A program made the translations under genes and the position numbers. A stretch of DNA of 64,000 nt, taken from positions 30,751,300-30,815,299 of the forward strand of contig NC_086254.1 in the NCBI RefSeq assembly GCF_021018805.1. The letters run 5' to 3'. The notes under the pieces were generated by a model, which saw only the letters and a program-made list of their open reading frames with translations, was not told the DNA's origin and ran no database searches. The stretch's first letter is position 1; each line of letters opens with the position of its first letter. Origin of the DNA: Prinia subflava (Eukaryota; Chordata; Aves; Passeriformes; Cisticolidae). Shown here piece after piece: positions 24,661 to 64,000 of this stretch.

Positions 24661-27600
24661 GTGAGTTGGGCTGTGCCGGGGGAGTCTGGAGTCCGCGGCT
24701 CTGCTGGGATCAACGCTGATGTGGAAGCCCCAGCCTAGCAGGGATGTCAGGGTGCTGGCTGGAATCCTGGTTGAACACGTGCCCTGGGGGGTTTTTTGTG
24801 TCCCAGGGGCTGAGCAGATCCATGCAGCCTCTGTGCAGGAGGGATGGAGTCCCAGCACAGAGACATTTCCCCATGAGGGCAGATTTAGGATCTGTGGGCC
24901 CGTGTCTGGGACATCTGGGAGGTGGCTACAAGCATGAAAAGCTCAGGTCCCAGTCCAAGCCCAGGTAGGAGCCTCTCCTCTGATTGCATCTGTGAGGGAT
25001 GATCCCATCACAATCTCCAGGGTCCCTTTTGAGTGTTCCAAGTGGTGCCAGCTCCCAGGAGGAGAAATGTGCAGGAGTGAATCAAGGAGGGGATGCACAG
25101 CCTTCACAGGTTGAGCAACTCAAGAGCATCATGACGGGCAGAGCTTTCCCCAGGTTCTGTCCACCCTGCTTGGAGCTCCTAACCCAGCCCTAAAGGTCCT
25201 CCAAGAGGAACTATTTCCAGCCTACACAGGGTGGGACCCTCAGGGCAGGAGGTGCCATGTGCTGCTCTGCTCCCAGGAAGGGACCAGAGCTCTGAGGGTG
25301 CAGCTGGGTGGTCCCTGGATGTGGTTTGGGAGAAGCACACAGCAGCCCAGCTTGCTGGGTACCAGGGCAGGTCAGACATGCCTGGGAGCATCCTGCACTG
25401 CCTCTTGCTTGGCCTAAATTCCTGCCTTCCAAAATAACTCACACAGGCATCTCCCCAAAGCCATTCAGGATGGGTGAGGAAGCTTTAAATAATGCATGAA
25501 GGAACCAGCTGTGCTCACCGGTCAGGCTGTGGCCAGGGCTGCACTGAGGGCTGGGACAGCTGTGAGCTGCAGCAGCAGCACAGAGCTGCAGGGTTTTACC
25601 CCTGAGCTCATTTCTGCAGGGAATCCCACACACAGGGCGTGCAGTGCTGCAGGGCATCCCTGCTCTGCTGTGCTGTGTGTCCAGGAGCTGTGGGGGCAGC
25701 TGGGGGGTCCACTGCTCCTGGACATGCTGCTGTGCTTCCTTCCCCTGGGCATTCTCTAGCCTGATGCATGAAGCATAGTTTTTGGACACTCATGGGTGCT
25801 CAGAAAGCCCCCTAGCACAAGGGAGCAGGTTTCTCCTCTTCCCTCCTCTGGGAAGCCAAAGCTCCTGCCTGCCCTTTTCCTTCCGTGCAGGTGTGGGATG
25901 AGCGGCTGGCCAGGGCAGCGGAGGCGTGGGCTGCGCGCTGCCTGTGGGACCACGGCCCCCCCGAGCTGATGAAGTACGTGGGACAGAACCTCTCCATCCA
26001 GTCGGGCAGGTGAGTGCCCTGCAGGCAGGGTGAGCTCCTGGGAAACCCCCACGCCCCACAGTGCTGCAGAGGAGCAGCCCCTCAGTCAAGGAGCAGAGGG
26101 GCTTTGAGCTGGCATTGCACAGGAGGGAGATAGAGCTGGAGGCACATCAAGGACCCTGGGGTGCAGGAGGATGGCCCAGCTCTTGCAGATGGGTAAATAC
26201 AGGAAAGCAGAGGTGCCTGCTGCTCATTTGGGAAGTATGCCATTACTCCCCTCTCTGCCAGGCACCTGGACCAGGATGATATGGGTCCTGGATCCCCTCC
26301 ACATGTCTGAGCCCTCAGGTGTCTCTGGTCTTGGCACAAGGATGTCATTACCCCCTTTTGCCCAGGAATGCTTGTTCCCAATGCGCCTTGGCTCCAAACC
26401 ATTTCTCTCCTCCACTTCCTCAGTGTGCAGCTTTCCCTTCCCTTCCTTCACCCATGACCTGTGATGTGGAGGAGCTCCACCTCACCCCAGCCCCGTTGCA
26501 GGTACCGCTCCATCATGGACATGGTGAAATCCTGGCACCAGGAGAAGCAGCACTACTCCTTCCCCCACCCCCGCGAGTGCAACCCCCGCTGCCCCTCCAA
26601 ATGCAGCGGCTCCGTCTGCAGCCACTACACGCAGGTGAGCCCTGCAGCCCCCGGGATCCAGGTGCAAAGGGGGGCCTTGTGCAGCTCACAGCTCTTCTCC
26701 CAGCAGCAGCTGGGATCCAGGATCAAACCCTGGCAGCTGCCAGCTTCAGATCAGGCAGCGGTCCTGGCAGCTGGCAGTGTGTCTGCTGGAGGGATGCTGG
26801 TGCTCCCACCCAAAAGCTTTTCCAGCCTCTGGGCTGTTGCAGGAAGGTCTCAGGGGCTCACAACCCACTGGTGGAGCAGCTGTGATCTTCTGACCATTTG
26901 ACACGGAGATTTCCATTTTTAAAAAGATTTTTCCTCTCCTTTGGCCTTTCTCTCCTCACTGCACCTCTGGCAACTTAAAGGTGGTGAAGAAAAAAAATAA
27001 GCTGCTTTGTACTTTTGCCAAGTATGAATCCCCTTCTCTGTGATGGAACAGCTCATAGCACCCAGCTGTTTCTGGCTGCCTGGGAATGCAGCCCCTTCAT
27101 CTCCTGGCACATCCCCACACAGCCTGGCCAGCACAAGGTGGGAAACTCCTCTGTTTCTCTGCCTGGCAGCAGAGCTGTGCCAACTCCTAATTCCCTTTTC
27201 TTTATGGGTCCAACCTTTACCTGAGCATCTGCATCCCCACGTGGCTCATCCATGGGAATACTGAGGGATGCTCTCAGTTTCAAAAGGGTAATCTACACTT
27301 TCTATGGAAGAGATTTGACCTGGAGAGGCTTTAGGAGGAGCACACAGGGAGGTCTTTGCTTGACCTCCCTGTGTGCAGGGTAAGCTGCTGGCCATGATTC
27401 AGTGGGTGGTTTAGGAGCTAATTTGGGTAAATTGGAGCAGTGACCCAGACTCTGCTGTGCATGGATGTGAGCTTGGCAAGGCAATCTCATGCAGGGCAGT
27501 GCAGGTTGCAGGTAGGAGACGGAGAGCAAAAAGCCACCCTCTGGTAACAAAGCATTGCCTGTGATGAGACAGCATCCAGCCAAAGAGACTGGGGCAGCTG

Positions 27601-28048
27601 GGATGCAATGCCCTGGCGGGACAGAGCCCTGTGACATCTTGGGGCTATGAGGATGTCTGGGTGGATGGACACCAACAGTGTCTGTTCTCTGTCCTGGTAC
27701 AGATGGTGTGGGCAACCTCGAGCCGCCTGGGCTGTGCCCTGGGCACCTGTGCCAACGTGCGGGTGTGGGGCAGCACGTGGCGTCACGCCATCCTCCTCGT
27801 CTGCAACTACGCCATCAAGTAAGTGATGGGAGAGCCCCCCTGCAATCCCCTCCCCACAGCGATGTCAGCAGTGGGCTGATGATGCTCAGAGGTGACGCCC
27901 TCCTCTCTTTTTTAGGGGCAACTGGCTGGGAGAAGCGCCCTACAAGGTGGGGCGGCCGTGCTCAGCCTGCCCGCCCACCTACGGCGGGGGCTGCTCCAAC
28001 AACATGTGCTTCACCGGAGTCAAATCCAACCAAGTCAGCTGGTTCTAG
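24400..28048 (+). CDS. R3HDML: R3HDML, R3H domain containing-like secreted CAP-superfamily protein (5 coding exons)
   Basis: Exons 24400-24660, 25891-26009, 26502-26634, 27703-27818 and 27916-28048 join in frame to 253 aa, the same length as human R3HDML as I recall. A hydrophobic leader (residues 1-23) is followed by a basic furin-like stretch RGRRRR (51-56), as in PI15-type CAP proteins. The CAP domain starts at about [15 protein letters not shown] (61-75). It includes H108 in LWDHG and H168 in CSHYTQMVWATS, the histidines expected in the CAP cavity, and the [16 protein letters not shown] signature near the end. Cysteines [12 protein letters not shown] and CSNNMC close the protein. Possible N-glycosylation sites are N28 (NAT) and N120 (NLS). 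The protein should be secreted; its molecular activity is not well established. Despite the name there is no R3H nucleic-acid-binding domain visible. All introns are GT-AG. It lies between FITM2 and HNF4A as in human. Confidence 0.96.
24661..25890 (+). other. R3HDML intron 1
   Basis: Intron of 1,230 bp with donor GTGAGT and acceptor TTCCGTGCAG. No recognisable repeat or exon. Confidence 0.85.
25891..26009 (+). CDS. R3HDML: R3HDML coding exon 2
   Basis: Encodes residues 88-126 ([17 protein letters not shown] through NLSIQSG) plus two bases of Arg127. It carries the conserved W-D and C-x-x-D-H CAP elements. Donor CAG|GTGAGT. Confidence 0.95.
26502..26634 (+). CDS. R3HDML: R3HDML coding exon 3
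   Basis: Encodes residues 127-171 ([16 protein letters not shown] through CSHYTQ), with CAP histidine H168. Acceptor GTTGCAG, donor CAG|GTGAGC. Confidence 0.95.
26635..27702 (+). other. R3HDML intron 3
   Basis: Intron of 1,068 bp with no recognisable element. The preceding intron 2 (26010-26501, 492 bp) is also featureless. Confidence 0.8.
27703..27818 (+). CDS. R3HDML: R3HDML coding exon 4
   Basis: Encodes residues 172-209 ([16 protein letters not shown] through CNYAI) and two bases of Lys210. Donor AA|GTAAGT, phase 2. Confidence 0.95.
27916..28048 (+). CDS. R3HDML: R3HDML coding exon 5 (terminal)
   Basis: Encodes the C-terminus [16 protein letters not shown] to NQVSWF and the TAG stop. 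It contains the cysteine-rich tail of the CAP domain. Acceptor TTTTTTAG. Confidence 0.95.
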
Positions 28049-28520
28049 GGCTGCAGCCCCAGGAGGAGCCCTGGGAATGGAGATGGGGTGAACAAGAATT
28101 ATTTATAACAGTGACCCCCCCCCCCGACAGCCTGGTTCTCCAACCTGCTTCATCCCTAATGCCACGTAGGAAAACGCTTTTCTAACACACCTCTCCAGCA
28201 GTGTTGTCTGGCTGCTTCCCACTTTGGGGGAACTTCGGACAGTTCAGGTCCCTATTTTCTGAAATAGGGATGGTTTAGGGGTGCATGGAGGGAGTGGGGC
28301 TGGCTGGCATGGTCCCTGCTCTGCAGACTCAGGGCTTTCCCCACTGCCCCCCCGGTGCTAAGGCAGAGGCTGGTGTAAGGGAATGCCAAGGTGTTCCCCT
28401 CGTGGTGAGCAGCTGGATAAGTGGGGAGCCCCGAGCATGCTCCTGCTTCAAAGCAGCCCCTCTGACTGTGGGGTCCCCAGCTCTGAGCCCCCCAATAAAG
28501 CAGCCTGGAGACCCCCATGC
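28049..28520 (+). terminator. R3HDML: R3HDML 3' UTR with polyadenylation signal
   Basis: AATAAA at 28494-28499, about 450 bp after the stop codon, followed by GT-rich sequence (TGTTGGTT) suitable as a downstream element. A run of C at about 28117-28126 and a small hairpin (CCCTATTT ... AAATAGGG, 28251-28270) lie within it. Confidence 0.75.
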
Positions 28521-29900
28521 TGTTGGTTCTCCCTCACTCGCAGCCTGAAGCCTCGGGGTAACACGGAGCCAGCACCTTTGCTCTGGTTTTGGGGTAAGCA
28601 GCAAAGAGGGGGGCAGAAGCCCTAGGTGGGGCCACGGGCTATGGGCACGGGAGATGCCTGGGCGCTTTGCTCCATCGTGTGGGAGAAGCCAGCACTGCTG
28701 GGACACGGGGTGATGACGCTGAAGGGCCACAACTCCCTGTCCCGCCCAGGCTGAGCCACACAACACCACTGCTCCACCTCGCCCCCAGTGCCGCTAGACA
28801 CCCCATTATCCACATCCCCTCCCTCTCTGGAACCTCTCAGCACTCAGCAAACTCATTACAAGTTTTGAATTACAAGTCTTTGGATTTCAGCATCCAGCTG
28901 TGGGTTCCTGTGCTGCAGCCCTCTGTATCGAGCAGCACTTTCCCCATGCATACTCCCTTGGGATGTGCTTTTCTATTCAGATGAGCAGATATCCTTCATT
29001 TTGCCCCCTTGGGGCTGCAGGGTTTCACTAGCTGAGGTGTTGGAGGGATCCTGACACTGGCAAGGATTCCTCTGTGACTCCTCCAGCCTGGCCTCTTCCT
29101 GAGGTGTACAGGAGATATTGAAGGCTCTGTGCTGAAGGACAATCATTTTTTTGGCTTCAGCTCTGGATTCCCCATGTACTTGGTGTCCTCTCAGCAGCAC
29201 TTCTTGCACATGGCCCTGCTGGCCTCAGCACAGCCCCCAGCAGCCCAGACTGCTCCTGTCATGGAGCACCCAGTGGCACGGGGACTGAGGGGCTGCCACA
29301 GCCTCATGGGGAGGTTGGGGAGCCCATCTGCCCACCGTGAGGTCAGGCAGCAGTCCCAGAGGCAGCACAGATGACCATAAGTGGCTGTGGCATCTCATGA
29401 GTACCCCTGATTTGGGGAGCAGAGAGAGACAGAGAGGAGCTGCAAGCGCCCTGTGCCCAGTCCTGTGTCAGGGTACCACCCTGCATCCCACCACAGCATC
29501 CCTGCAGCTCCCCATCCCCAAGGCAACCTCTCTGGTCTGGCACCAGGCGGACAAGCCCCGACTCACGGCCTGGGCATTTTGCCCCTAGTGCCTCAGCCAG
29601 GCTCAGCTCTGCCCTTGCCAGTCCCTACACTTGTCCCACGGCCCCCGGCCCCCCATGCTGTGTTTGCCCTTCGCTGTATCCGGGCTCAGACCTGGATTTC
29701 CCATCCTGGGCGGGCGATGGCACCAAACGCGGCAGCACCAGGGGCACTGCAGAGTCGGAGGCGGCCGCCCCGACTCCCCGTGGCCAGGGGTGAACCCCGG
29801 CCCGGCGGCTGCCCCGGCCTTGACACCGTCTGGAAGCGGGAGCCCCAAAAGAGTCCAGTAAAAGCCGTGTTTGAGTTTCTAGCTTGGCAGCAGTTACTAT
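28521..29900. other. Intergenic region between R3HDML and HNF4A P2 promoter
   Basis: No exon or repeat recognised. CpG density rises at about 29700-29840, just upstream of the P2 promoter core. The separation of R3HDML and HNF4A P2 is short, about 1.6 kb. Confidence 0.6.
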
Positions 29901-29944
29901 AGCTACAGCAACGGCACCTTGCAGATTGGTTTCCATAAGAGCTT

Positions 29945-30003
29945 GGTTACTATTTAACATCTCCACCCACATTAGCCCTGATTAAGCGAATCAATAAGAT
30001 AAC
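29945..30003 (+). promoter_or_regulatory. HNF4A: HNF4A distal promoter P2 core (HNF1, PDX1-like and ONECUT-like sites)
   Basis: GTTACTATTTAAC at 29946-29958 matches the HNF1 consensus GTTAATNATTAAC at all but two defined bases and differs from the human P2 HNF1 site, as I recall it, at one base. TCCACCCAC follows it, as in human. TGATTAAG (29979-29986) is PDX1-like, and AATCAATAAGATAAC (29989-30003) is an HNF6/ONECUT site. The order and spacing match the human P2 promoter, where mutations cause MODY1. It lies about 170-225 bp upstream of the exon 1D start codon, also as expected. Confidence 0.88.
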
Positions 30004-30169
30004 AGGAGAGGCAGGTTTCCTCGCCCTGCCTCTCCGCGCTCCCTCCTGCCTTCACCCGGTTCCTTAGCGAGAGACATTTTTTTATTTATTTATTTAGATT
30101 TCTTTTTTTTTAATCCCTCTGCTTCCTCTGGTTTTGGCCCCAAGCCCCCATAGCGGTAGCCGGCGAGAC

Positions 30170-64000
<33,831 letters not shown>

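Overview
The window is vertebrate nuclear DNA and almost certainly avian. It holds intron-rich genes with GT-AG junctions, several CR1 LINE 3' ends of the bird type ending in ATTCTGTG-like octamers, and the gene order FITM2 - R3HDML - HNF4A, which is the order on human chromosome 20 and is kept in birds. The CR1 consensus variants look passerine to me, but that is an impression from memory. Genes were found by comparing translated stretches with proteins I recognise and then checking splice sites and reading phase by hand.

Layout. Positions 1-4324 are AT-rich sequence downstream of FITM2, possibly its long 3' UTR. FITM2 (minus strand, two coding exons, 271 aa) occupies 4325-7349. Its CpG-rich start region runs directly into a roughly 1 kb GGATCC-rich minisatellite (7489-8502), and CR1 fragments lie on both sides. 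About 14 kb of sequence with no recognisable gene follows. A TATA-containing CpG-rich segment (about 23360-23720) is a candidate upstream promoter and untranslated exon for R3HDML. R3HDML (plus strand, five coding exons, 253 aa, complete) lies at 24400-28048 with an AATAAA signal at 28494.

HNF4A fills the rest of the window and runs off the right edge inside its last exon. Both classical promoters are visible. The distal P2 promoter has HNF1, PDX1-like and ONECUT-like sites, with first exon 1D at 30170-30218 (MVNVSTQLSAEMEAPY). The proximal P1 promoter has an HNF1-like site, with first exon 1A at 47011-47125 (MRLSKALIDMEMADYSA). Both splice in the same phase to the common exon 2 (50979). Exons 2-9 give a complete two-finger DNA-binding domain and ligand-binding domain with the AF-2 helix. 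Exon 10 starts at 63964 and is cut by the window end. P2 and P1 are only about 16.8 kb apart, against about 46 kb in human as I recall.

How the genes relate: FITM2 is an ER lipid enzyme for lipid-droplet biogenesis, R3HDML is a secreted CAP-superfamily protein, and HNF4A is the liver, gut and pancreatic-islet nuclear receptor. I see no operon-like or novel multi-gene system. The unusual items are small-scale: the FITM2-promoter minisatellite, other minisatellites beside both HNF4A first exons, a GC-AG intron in HNF4A, apparent absence of the alpha-2 splice insertion, a near-perfect intronic hairpin, and a composite ONECUT/HNF4-like site in the FITM2 intron.
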